Shown here: positions 47,297-58,900 of the stretch, piece after piece | Position numbering within the stretch: position 1 is the stretch's first letter | Layout of the letters: each line of letters starts with the position of its first letter | Assembly (NCBI RefSeq): GCF_000002425.4 | Contig: NC_037270.1 | Coordinates: forward strand, 13,675,259-13,739,258 | Length of the DNA: 64,000 nucleotides | DNA from: Physcomitrium patens | Taxonomy: Eukaryota; Streptophyta; Bryopsida; Funariales; Funariaceae | Reading direction: 5' to 3' | Position numbers and translations under genes: made by a program | Notes under the pieces: generated by a model | What the model was told of the DNA's origin: nothing | Seen by the model: only the letters and a program-made list of their open reading frames with translations | The model's database searches: none

Positions 47297-48705
47297 TGTC
47301 GTATTACGTGCTTTCCTGCTCGAGAACGCAACGGGCGTCTGGCTGTAGAAGGTAGTATGGAGATTCGCTGATAGTCAAGCAGTCTATCTGTTTTTGACTG
47401 CTGGAATATAAACGACTGCAACAATGTACCGTAAATCTATACGGGTGCTCTTCGACTGCTTGTCAAAGTCTTTTTTGCCCCAACCGGTAGGTCTCTAGAC
47501 GTTACAGAGAACCCTAAACAATCCAAACTATTAATCTTCAATACTGCTTTGTACTTACGATCTTGTATCCACTGACTGTCCTGTTAGATTAACCCAATAA
47601 ATTTCATTCACTCCGCATACTCAATCCTATAGACACCCCTTTAATCCTTCAATCAGAGACGTAACTCGATTTTACAAAACAGTCAAGAGTATTCAAACCC
47701 ACTTCATTTAAAAATCCCGATTCACCATTACAACACTGACTTCAACAGCGATTGCCTCAGACGTCCCCAAAACTCTACGAAGAAGAAAAATCCAAATTCT
47801 ATGTCTTTCCTTCCCCGACCCGAAGCATGAAGCTCCTCTCTCTAATTCCCTTGATCTTCTAAAAACCTCCAATGAAAACCGAACTAGTAACCTTGCAAAA
47901 GCTTGAAAAAACTCGCTCCCCCCGATTCCCCTCTTTAAAAAAAAAAAAAACCACACCCCTCCAAAACTATATCCCCCCTAACCTTATCCTCTGAATTTCT
48001 TCAATCTTCCGTCTTAGATCCGGAATTGGCTCCCACCTCAAGCTTGGATCCGAAATTGGCTCTCGCCGCCAAGCTTTCTCCTCCGTTTTTACCTTTAAGA
48101 AATCCATTTACCGAAAACAACGTTCCCTGAGACGGCACAGAGAACAGGACAGCCTGAAACAGAATCGAACCCCGTAATCGGGACCACATTGAGTCGCCCG
48201 ACCAATTCAGGTCCTATATTGGTAAAGATGCCCGTAGTAACCTGGATGTTCCCGTAATTGGGTCAAATTGGTCCTCGCGTCAGATTGGCTAAGACCCGTA
48301 GTAAGACCTGGATGTTCCCGTAACTGGGTCAAATTGGTCCTCGCGTCAGATTGGCTAAGACCCGTAGTAAGACCTGGATTTTCCGTAACTAGACTGCATT
48401 GGGTTGCCCCTCCAATACAGGTCTCATATTGGGTAAGAGGACCCGGATTGGATTATCGAAATTGGATCCAATTGGCTCCTCGAACCCGTCGTGTGAATTG
48501 GTCCTTCTCTTCCTGCTGACTCCCGTTATTGGAATCGAACGGGGCATTTCAGTATGCCCCGGCTGACTGTAACGAAGTCACTGAACCTGACCACTCAGTA
48601 TTTGTACTGGAATTGGTCGATGCTCCCAATATTCGAGGTAACTGAATATTAATAAAATTCCCCTTTCTTTTTATTTTCACTGTATATTCGTGTTACAACA
48701 CGACA
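47297..48705 (-). mobile_element. family-A LTR (left LTR of element Y)
   Basis: 1409 bp. It shares CTATCTG, CAATCAGAGAC, CTTCTAAAAACC, GAAAACAACG (48113-48122) and GTAGTAACCTGG with the LTR at 24516-25929. Preceded by CCGT (47293-47296). Confidence 0.92.
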
Positions 48706-51575
48706 TCCACCCCCTCTGAACCTGTGCATCCTCCGGTATGCACCAATTTACCCAATTGCTGTTTGATTTAGAATATATCCCTTACGTCTTTGTCCAGTTC
48801 ATCTTCGTCACCTTCATTATCCATATCACCTTCATCTTCTTGCTGCGGAATCTCTGTACCTTCATTAAGGTCTTCCATATTCATCTCTGCGTGTCTTCGT
48901 TTAAATATTTTTACTCTCTTTCCTGCAATTGGTATTTTCAATTTTGTACCATCTAACTCCCGTAATGAGTAAGTCGCATTATCATGAACAGTTGTTACAA
49001 CATATGGTCCAAACCAACGTTTTGAGAATTTCCGCAAAGTACTATGTTGATTATCCAGACTATTGTCATAAACAAGTACCCAGTCACCTTCCTCGATTGC
49101 TTTTGGTCTCAATCGATGTTGCTTATCGAATCGCGCCTTGTTTTGTAACCTTGCTCTTTTTAACCTTTCCAATGCTATTTGGACATCTTCCGTTCTTTGC
49201 TCCAATTGTCGAATCCTAATAGCCAGAAGTTCTTCTCTTATCAATCCATCTTCCCATGGTAGCATACTCCAAGTAAGTACCCTTTCTTCGATCGGCATAA
49301 TTGGTTTTTGACCTGTCATAAGTTCTACTGGCATATATCCTGTCACCGAACTATGTGTTGTTCGATCAGCCCATAATACAAATGACAAAAGCCGTGGCCA
49401 CTCTTTAACCTTCCCATTACAAGCTTTAACCAATGCTTTCACAATCGACGGGTGACCGCGTTCGCTTTTTGCATTCCCTTCCGGATTATAAGCAATAGTC
49501 AGTGATAGTTTAACTCCACATTTTTCAAAGAACTTACGAGCTTCTTGTGCATTTAATTCTCCACGATCTGCAGTGATTTTTCCTACGCACCCGTAACGGC
49601 AAATGACATCTTCAAGCAAAAACCTACAAATTCCCTCTGTAGATTTTGTCCTCAATGCTCTTCCTTCTACTTGATTTGATAAATCTTCACGAGCTAAAAC
49701 CAAATATCTCATCTGCCATAACCCAACCGGCATAATAACCAAATCAACAACCCATTTAAAATGAATAGCCAGAGGATACGTAGGATGAAGACCATCTCGA
49801 TGTCGGATATTAGAATACGATTGACAGATTTCACATGACTCTACAAATGAGAGCACATCTCGATACATATTTTTCCACCAATATCGTTCCTTGAGTTTAG
49901 CAAAAGTAGCCCAGATTCCTCTATGCCCTGCCCATAAACTATCATGAAACTCCTTTAATAATTTTAGTTTTTCTTCCTTTTTTGCTATCACTCGTTGTGG
50001 CATCCCAATTCCTTTCTTCGGTCTCTTCCATAAGAATCCATCTCGAAGTAAAAATCCATATGCTTTTTTTCTTATTTGTTTGAATTTTTCTGTAGACCAA
50101 TTCCCCTGCTTAGACAAGGTATTCAAATAATGACCAATATCCAATAATTCTCCTTCATAACCTTCTTCAAGAAATAGCTTTTCTTCTCTGTTGAGATTTG
50201 ATATTGAATAAAATTTCAATCCGACATCATCAATGTCTTCAACCATTTCGTCCTCCCTCTCGTATCTTGCTCCCCCTAGAATGTCTGCTCCTAAATTGTC
50301 CTTTCCAGTGATACCCTTTATGTCTGGATTTAGTGACTTAATATAAGCAATCCATCTCAACATTGCAATATCTGGCGTTGAACAATTAATAAGCATTCCA
50401 AGCAATGGGAAGCAATCTGTTTCAATTACTACTACTGCCCCAATCAAATAGTCCTTTTCAGCTTTCATAGCCGAAACAACTCCCCAAAGTTCTCTTTTGA
50501 CTTGCGAATATGCACGCTGATGAATACTTAAAACTTTAGCCCCAAATCGAACTGCAAATCTACTCCCATTCAAATCATCCGGACCCACCGCCCATCCAAC
50601 GGCAATTGGACTAGCGTCTACAGTAAGAATCACTGGTCTATTCCACTTATAATCAACCTTCCTCAATATTGGAGGTGACATCAATAATTTCTTCAATCTT
50701 TGTATTGCCTGAATATGCCTTTCTTTCCATTCAAATCGGTAACCCTTGCGTAACAGTTCATATAATGGATCCGCTATGTGAGCAAAATGAGGGATCCAGA
50801 TTCGATAAAATACACATGCACCCAAAAACCTGCGAACCTCTGTTAAAGAACCACAATCCTCTTTCATCCTTCCAATTGCATCAACTTTAGTCAGATCTGG
50901 TTTTCTTCCGTAAGATCCGCATAAATGTCCAACAATTACAACCTCTCGCACTCCAAATACGGACTTCATACCCGATAATGTAAGATGAACTTCTCCAAGC
51001 CGAGTTAAAATCTTTTCACAATCTTGTATATGATCAACAACATATCTGCAACATCCCCTCGTATCTAAAGTTTCATCCTTGTCTCCTTCTCTGCACCCTT
51101 TTATAGGAACATCATCCAGAAAAGGCATAGTCTTTTCCGGGATAAAATCTCTCAATACCTTATTCATCCCATTCATCATATGCGCAACTGAGTTGGTCGC
51201 GCCTTGAGGAAGAGTGCACATTCTAACCAATCCAAGCGGTGTCCTCATCGTTGTCATATCTCTACTTCCTTCGGCAAGTTGAAATTGATCATAACCTGAA
51301 TACAAATCACCCATTGAATAGATCGCCCTTCCAGCAAACGCCTCAGCAAATTCATCCACAATAGGTCCAATTCCTGCATTCCTGACAGTTACAGCATTCA
51401 CCGGCTGCATATCTTGAATAAACCGCACTGACCCATTCTTCTTAGGTACCGTAAACCATCGACTAGAATACGGCGCAAATGAAGGTTCTAATATTTTCAT
51501 CTTTATCTTTTCTTTCAATAGTTCCACCAATTTAGGTAAATGTGCCCTCGATACTGGAATCGGTCTTAGATTTCA
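48706..51575 (-). pseudogene. unit 3 pol: longest open copy (920 residues)
   Basis: Reads without a break from 51530 to 48768. RT: VPKKNG at about residue 28, FLDD at 137-140. RNase H: D305, E348, D372. Integrase: zinc ligands H529, H536, C566, C569; catalytic D596, D655, E690; then the GPY-type domain and an acidic tail to the stop. Family signature: FLDDVP in RT where most plant Ty3 elements have Y/F-x-DD-I/L, and NPEGN before the catalytic Glu. A TGA/TAG at 51573-51575 replaces a Trp codon and is the only break before the upstream pol frame. A cluster of 11 substitutions at 50273-50322 alters the conserved end of RNase H (residues about 403-420). The polypurine tract is 48706-48722. Confidence 0.9.
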
Positions 51576-52243
51576 AGGTACATGCGGTACAGTGAAGATA
51601 ACCATAGGTGTTATAATATTTGGATCCACACACCCAATTTCATGAGATTCGAAGGCAAACGATCTACCTTGTTTAGCCAACATCTTTTTGAAGCAAGTAA
51701 TTTCCTCCGGTAATAAAGAACCATCAGAACCAATCTTCAATTCTTCAAAAGTCTCTTCAGTAAACTGATGTCCAATACTCATTGGATCTCTTAAACTTGC
51801 TTCTTTTGATGCTTCTCCCATTTGTTCTTTAGAATCCTCTGGTAATGGTCCGACAACAGGCTTTAGCTTCTTATCTGCCGTTTTATATCTCATCTCTACT
51901 GTGACTTCTGGTGCTTGAAAAGATTCAAGCATGGTATAAACCTCTCTCGAATGAATCTCAACAATCTTATCATTATCTCCTAACCCAATAGATGTAATCA
52001 ATTCCAATGAATCTTCCAGCCCATTTTCTTCATAAACACCCAAAATCCTCTCATCATCTTGTAATGTACCTATCTTGCGTAACTGTCCTTCAATATCATA
52101 TAATCTTTTTTTTTCTTTTCTTTTAAAATCTTCAACTTTCTTATACATAATATTTCCATTCTCCAATATACCAATAAAACTCGCATCAAAGGCACCTTCA
52201 TCTCGCGAGAGTACCTCCTCTTTTGTACCTCCATAATCTCGCT
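51573..52243 (-). pseudogene. unit 3 pol N-terminal linker (open)
   Basis: 197 residues open from 52166, and open further upstream in the same frame into the gag-protease end. Unlike units 1 and 2 it has no internal stop and no deletion. The frame is offset by -1 from gag-protease, which ends at 52244, so pol would need ribosomal frameshifting or an equivalent. I found no canonical slippery heptamer. Confidence 0.7.
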
Positions 52244-54616
52244 TTATTGTGGTACCTCCCCAAAATCCTTAAATCCTTCAACAATCTTTGGCAATGGTTT
52301 CTCCCTCAACCTATCTCGATTCCGTTCATGGTTAGGAGGTACTGTTAGAAATTGTACAGCTTTCCTCCCATCTTCGCTACGTACCCTTGCATAAGCAGAA
52401 CCATCATCAAGTACCTTTGTTTCCATCCGTGTTGCCGTGATATAAGGTTGTCCTAAAATCAACGGATAAGACGTTGTATCTTGAACGAAGAAATGTTGCG
52501 CCGTAGCAACATCCTCAATCCGAATTTTGACATCTGGACAAGCTCCATATAATTCGCCTCGTGTGTTATTAGCTGCTCGTATTGCCCATCCATGTTCCAT
52601 ATCAATTGGCCATTTTTGCTTCTTATAAAGATCTTTAGACATGAGATTTATTTCAGAACCATGGTCCACCAAGGCAACTATTGGTTCTTCTATATCTCCT
52701 ACCTTCACCAATACCTCAGTAGTTGCCCTTGCCCAATGCTTTCGAGTATAATGGCTCAAAGTTTCCATTTCCTTGTCACTAGAATCATCGAAACGTACTC
52801 GCTGATTATACCCATTCTTTTCATTTGTTGGTTGCTTTTAACCAATATCAACCTCTTCTTCATCTCTACATATTCTTGCATCAATAGCATGACTCATTCC
52901 AGTTTCGCTCATTAATTGCCTCTTTCGCTTAATGCTGTCAATGATAACATCATGAAACTCCTTCTTTGCAATTTCCAAGACTTCTTTCAATGTGAATTCC
53001 ACCTTAGCATTTAATATACGTTCTTCCAACACCCCTTTCAAATTTGTTGCTGCTTCAATGTCAGAAAGTAGCTTATAAGCAATTGATTTGCCCTTCTCTT
53101 TCGTCTCCGTGGTTTTTTCTCCCAACGACGCTGAGGTATCCTTTAGAGGCAATTCTCGTGAAGCTGCCTCCCGAGCCTCGTCTCCTCGAGTTTGCCTCTT
53201 AAAAGAATTTCCTTCTCTAGTATCATCAAAATTTCCTCGTCTTTTTTCTTCCATCAAAGCTTCATGTTGGCTCTTAGCAATATATGCATGAACTGAAAGA
53301 GACTCAACAGGATCCTCCCAACCTGTTCTTCCTCGTATTGTAGCTGCAGTTTTCAATAACGCTTCTCGAGGTAATTTTTCTTCTTGCATTGTAGAAACGG
53401 CAGAAGCCCAAAACTCACTAGTTTTCGTACTTCTACCAATTGCATCATCTATTCTAGTACCAAAACTTGTACTTTCTCGTGCTGTTGTTTTATGCTCTTT
53501 TAAGTAATCTTGAACCAATGCTCTCATTCCTCCTTTGCCAAAATTGGTTTGAAGAAGATCCTCCCTATCTTTCAATGCTATCTTCTCATCTTTCCAGCAA
53601 ATAATTCCCTGCCGTATCATATTATTAAATTCATTGCAATCTTTTCTAGTGTGTGAAGCATCATCACACCAAATGCATCTTTGTACATATCCTTGTTTTG
53701 AAACATTCTTCGAATTGTTTATAGAAGTATTCTCTTCAAGTCTTGCCAATTTGATTTGAAGATCTCGCATTCCTCGTATAATTTCTTCCATACCCATATC
53801 TGCTTTCTTTGACAAAGATGTCGAAGGTTGAACTGTAGGCATTGTCGGTGGTGTTGTACGTACTGGAGCTTTGGGTGCTTGTACTGTTTTCGGAATATTG
53901 CTCCTATCCTTCCTCCTTTCTTTTTTTGTAAGCAACCCCACCGCATCTTCAACGTTCTTCCATTTTGTTGTCAATCCTTCATCTTCTTCTTTGTCTTCAA
54001 GAAGGAGTTCTAATTTCTCTTGCATTTCTCCATCAGCAGCTTGAAGAAATAGATCAACTTTGTTCGGCTCCAATGTCAATTTTTCTACCTTTGATAATTG
54101 AGAGTACTGCCTCTCAAATTCCCTTAGTAGCTCTGTTGCTTGCAAATTCTTATTGGGCCATTCAATCCATCCCAGAAACAGCTTCTTAGTAACGTGATCA
54201 GCATCTTCCAAGAAATATTTGTCTTTCAATGCATGTGAAAAATCCTCCCATGAATTCCCATAACGATCCGTAATCGATGTAATGTGGTCGCTTATCTCCG
54301 GTATCATGGCAAGTCTAAATAGTGCAACCATTTTCTTCTCAGAAACCCGATTTAATTCCATTTCACGAACATAACATCTTAAATACCTTGAAATATTCCT
54401 CCCATCAAATTGATCAATTTTATTGACCATTGCTTGTAATGCTTTGGTTGCCAAAGCTTCCTTTCGATCATTGCTTTGCTGTTACTGCATTGACAATGAG
54501 AAGGCTTGAAACAAACTAGCAATAGACGGATCCATGTGCATACCTTGTCCTTTAGAAGACTCCCCACCAGAAACTCCTCCCAAAAATCCTTCAAAATTTT
54601 TATTTTCGTTTTCCAT
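52244..54616 (-). pseudogene. unit 3 gag-protease, two stops
   Basis: The start codon is expected at 54616. A TAA at 54482-54484 stops it early; gag is open again from 54454 to a TAA at 52838-52840, then protease runs 52768-52244 with D-H-G at 52658-52666. The CCHC knuckle is intact. Private substitutions are frequent from about 53090 rightward, as expected if the right part belongs to element Z. Confidence 0.85.
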
Positions 54617-54688
54617 AAAAATAAAGATAAAATCAACCAAAATCCAATACCTTCCACCTCAAGCTTTCACGTCGGGTTCACCACTTTT

Positions 54689-55957
54689 TATCGTATTACG
54701 TGCTTTCCTGCTCGAGAATGCGTCGAGCGTCTGGCTGTAGAAGGTAGTATGGAGATTCGCCGATAGTCAAGCAGTCTATCAGTTTTGACTCCTGGAATAT
54801 ATACGACTGCAACAATGTACCTTAAATCTATACGGATGCTCTTCGACTACTTGTCGAAGTCCTTTTTGTCCCAGCCGGTAGGTCTCTAGATGTTATAGAG
54901 AACCCCGAACAACCCAAACTGTTAATCTTCAATACCGCTTTGTACTTACGATCTTGTATCCACTGATTGTCTTGTTAGATTAACCCAATAAATTTCATTC
55001 ACTCCGCATACTCAATCCTATAGACGCCCTTTTAATCCTTCAATCACAGACGTAACTCAATTTCACAAAACAGTCAAGAGTATTCAAACCCACTTCATTA
55101 AAAATTCCGATTCACCATTACAATACTGACTTCAGCAGCGATTGCCTCAGCCTTCCGAAAACTCTACGAAGAAGAAAAATCCAAATTCTCTGTCTTTCCT
55201 TCCCCGACCCGAAGCATGAAGCTCTTCTCTCTAATCTCCTTCATCTTCAAAAACCTCCAATGAAAACCGAACTAGTAACCTTGTAAAAGCTTGAAACTAG
55301 CTCCCCCCCGATTCCTAGAGAAAAAAAAAAACCCCCCCTTCAAAACTATATCCCCCCTAACCTTATCCTCTGAATTTCTTCAATCTTCCATCTTAGATCC
55401 GGAATTGGCTCCCAACGTCAAGCTTGGATCCGAAATTGGCTCTCGCCATCAGAGCTTTCTCCTCCGTTTTTACCTTTAAGAAATCCATTTACCGAAAACA
55501 ACGTTCCTTGAAACGGCACAGAGAACAGGACAGCCCGAAACAGAATCGAAACCCCGTAATCGGGACCACATTGAGTCGCCCGACCAATTCAGGTCCCATA
55601 TTGGGTAAGATGCCCGTAATAACTTGGATGTTCCCGTAATTGGGTCTGCATTGGGTTGCTCGGCCAATTCAGGTTTCATATTGGGTAAGACGACCCAGAT
55701 TGGATTCTCGAAATTGGATCCAATTGGCTCTTCGAACCCGTCGTGTGAATTGGTCCTTCTCTTCTTGCTGACTCCCGTTATTGGAATTGAATGGAGCATT
55801 TCAGTATGCCCCGAATGACTGTAACGGGGTGACTGAACCTGGCCACTCAATATTTGTACAGGAGTTGGTCGATGCTCCCAATATTCGAGGTAACTGAATA
55901 TTAATAAAATTCCCCTTTCTTTTTATTTTCACTGTATACTCGTGTTACAATACGACA
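54689..55957 (-). mobile_element. family-A LTR, subtype B (right LTR of element Z)
   Basis: 1269 bp. Subtype-B features are shared only with 35015-36383. The inner terminus is degraded (TATCG for TGTCG). It lacks the two tandem duplications of its partner. Followed by ACGG (55958-55961), matching 35011-35014. Confidence 0.92.
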
Positions 55958-58900
55958 ACGGCATCAAATTTTCTTGGGAAGTCTAATATCTTAGCATCTT
56001 GTAAGAAGACTAACATGCCACGTGTTAAGATTCTAATCTTGTGTCATTTGTCAAAGGTAATTTTTCTTCTTCTTTGATTTACCTTTATATGTTGAGCACT
56101 TTGTCTTTTGGCTTCATTTAGACCTTCTAATCATTCCAACCTATCAATTAAAGATTGTTTAGTTGACAATCTTTTTGTCAAGGTAATACAAAGGGAAGAA
56201 ATTTCAAACTCGATTGGTAGAATTACTTCTATGCTATAAACTAAGGAAAAAGGGATTGCTTGGGTTGTCAATTTAAAGATTGTTCTATAAGTCCATAAGG
56301 CTACAAGAAGCTTTGTATCTTAATCTCGTTTTGATGTTGTCACTCTTTTCTTGAGAATATTAACCAAGATTTGGTTGACCCTTCCCGTATATCCATTGAT
56401 TTGAAGGTAATAAGGGGTAGTTTTTCTATAATAAATTTTAAATTGATTAGTCAAGTCTTCTATCACTTCATTAAAAAAAGATTGTCCTTATCACTAATTA
56501 GAATTTTTGGACATCCAAATCTAGTGATGATTTGCTCATAGAAGAATTTTATAGCCTACTTAGCATTATTGGCTTTAATTACCTTTGCTTCAGTCCACTT
56601 AGTAAAGTATTCAATTGCTACTACTATGTGTTTCATACCACTAGTGGAATTAGGATGAATCTCTCAAATATAATCAATTCTCTATTTTTCAAAGGGAACT
56701 AAAGGTAAGGACACATGGAGAAGAAGACTCATCCTTAAGTCATTCCTAGCATATTTTTGACATGCATCACAGACCTTGATATATCTTTGGGCATCTTGTA
56801 ATAATATGGATTCATAATAGCCAACTTTAAGGATTTTTTGACCCTTTAAGGTCCCTAAAAAATGCCCCCCACATGCACTATCATGACACGCCGATAGAAT
56901 GGTAGGAATTTTATTGCCCATCACACACCTCCTTAACATCCCGTCGATTTTACGTCTATATAATTTGCCTCCAATTATGGCAAAGTATCTACTATTGATT
57001 TTTACCTTCTTATGTTCTATTTTAGAAAGATGAGAAGATAAGGCTTGAATTGTCAAAAATTTGGCAATTAATTTATATCAAGTAGGAGTAGTTGAAACAA
57101 TAAACAAGGTTTTATCTATTAAGGTGTTGTCAATTGGGGCTTCACCAATTTGTTTTGACAACCTAGATAAATAGTCTGCTTGCTTGTATATCTTTCTAAG
57201 CTTGTATTCTACTCTGTAATCAAATTCTTCTAATAGAAGCACCCATCTTGCATGTCTATTACTTAAATCAGCCTTATTTATAAGGAACTTAATTGCCATA
57301 TGGTCTACAAAAAATACCACTGGATTTAAGAGAAGGTAATGTCTAAACTTCTTAATAGTAAAAACCATGGCAAGGCATTCTCGTTCTATGGTAGTATAAT
57401 TCTTCTTTGCAGGATTCAATTGCCTACTAGCAAAAGCTATGGAATAGTCTTTGCTTCTCTCTCCACTTACTTGACACAACGTGCTCCCTACAGCTATCAA
57501 TGAAGCATCACAAAGCACATGGAAGGACAATGAGCAATTAGGAGGTCTTAAGATGGAAAAGGTACTAAGTTTTTCTTTAAGGATATCAAATGCTTCTTGG
57601 CATTTTTTACCCCATTCAAACTTCACATATTTTGTATTAGTCGAATTATAGATATGGACAGTGTAATATAATCTTGCATGACTTCGCAATACCATGCTAT
57701 ATATTTCAACATCCTTTGTACTTCTTTTACCATCGAAGGAGAATTTAAGTCTATAATAACTTTGACCTTTTCCGGATTGGATTCTCTACCCTTTTTCGAC
57801 ACCACATATTCTAGTAGAACCCTCTTTTGAACTACTATCAATATTTTGTTAGGATTTAGTGCAATCCTGACCTTTTGACAACGTTAAAGACTAGCTCAAA
57901 TACATTCCAAATGTTTTGTCTTAGAAGATTGGGTGCTAAAGTTGTCAATAAACATTGTCATTGACTTGTGTAGAAGGTCAGAGAAGGCATAGGACATGGC
58001 CCTTTGAAATGCTGTTGGAGCATTACAAAGTCCCAAAGGCATTACTGCATAAATAAAAGTACCTTATGGTGTAGTGAAAGTAGTTTTGTGACGATCCTCT
58101 TGAATTATGGATATTTGATTATATCCCAAATATCCATCCATAAATGCATAAAGTTCATGGCCTGCCACTTCTTCTAAAATGGTATTAATAAAAAGAAGAA
58201 GAAAATGATCTTTTTGAGTGTACTTGTTAAATTTCTTATAATCTATGCACACTCGAAGTTTTTTATTCTTCTTTCGGACTAAAACCATAGGTGAAACCCA
58301 ATCCGTAATTTCCACATGTTGAATAAATCCTGCTTGGAGGAGTTTTTTTAATTCTACTTTGACAATTAATTGTGAATTAGGATTCATTATTTTTTTTTTT
58401 TTTTTTTTTTTTTTTTTGTTTCACAAGAATTGAATTGGAAAGAAGAAGGATTCTATGTTAGGCTACTTTTGGAGGTATGCCCTTAAGATCTTTATAAGAC
58501 CATGTAAATACATTCTTGTACTCCATAATTAATGACTTATAACTTATTAACTCATCTTCTATCAATTGAATTCCTACTTTGATGAGTTTTACATCTTCCT
58601 TCTTCAAAGATACATCCATTAATTTATAATCAAGGTTGTATACATGAGCTTATTCTGTAGGATCTTTATACCAATTATTTGAAATTTGTAGATAAACAAC
58701 TATATTATTTTTAGTTGTAAGACTACTAGAAGTTTGTTTAAATTATAAGAGTGGAGTAAGGTTGCCTTCTTCTATTAACTCATCCAACTCGTGAACTTGA
58801 GTGCTATCAAAGTTTAATCCAAAGACATCTTTAAAATTGATGTCATCTACCAAAGTTGCTAAATCTACTTCTACTTCATTGTTTTGTCAAGTAGCAAAAC

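Noticed and set aside
17127-55957. Three ordinary full-length LTR elements bounded by their nearest LTRs
   Set aside because: The flanks of each adjacent LTR pair do not continue each other (gag beside integrase, C beside D), the LTR differences pair distant copies, and unit 2 and unit 3 each combine one subtype-A and one subtype-B LTR.
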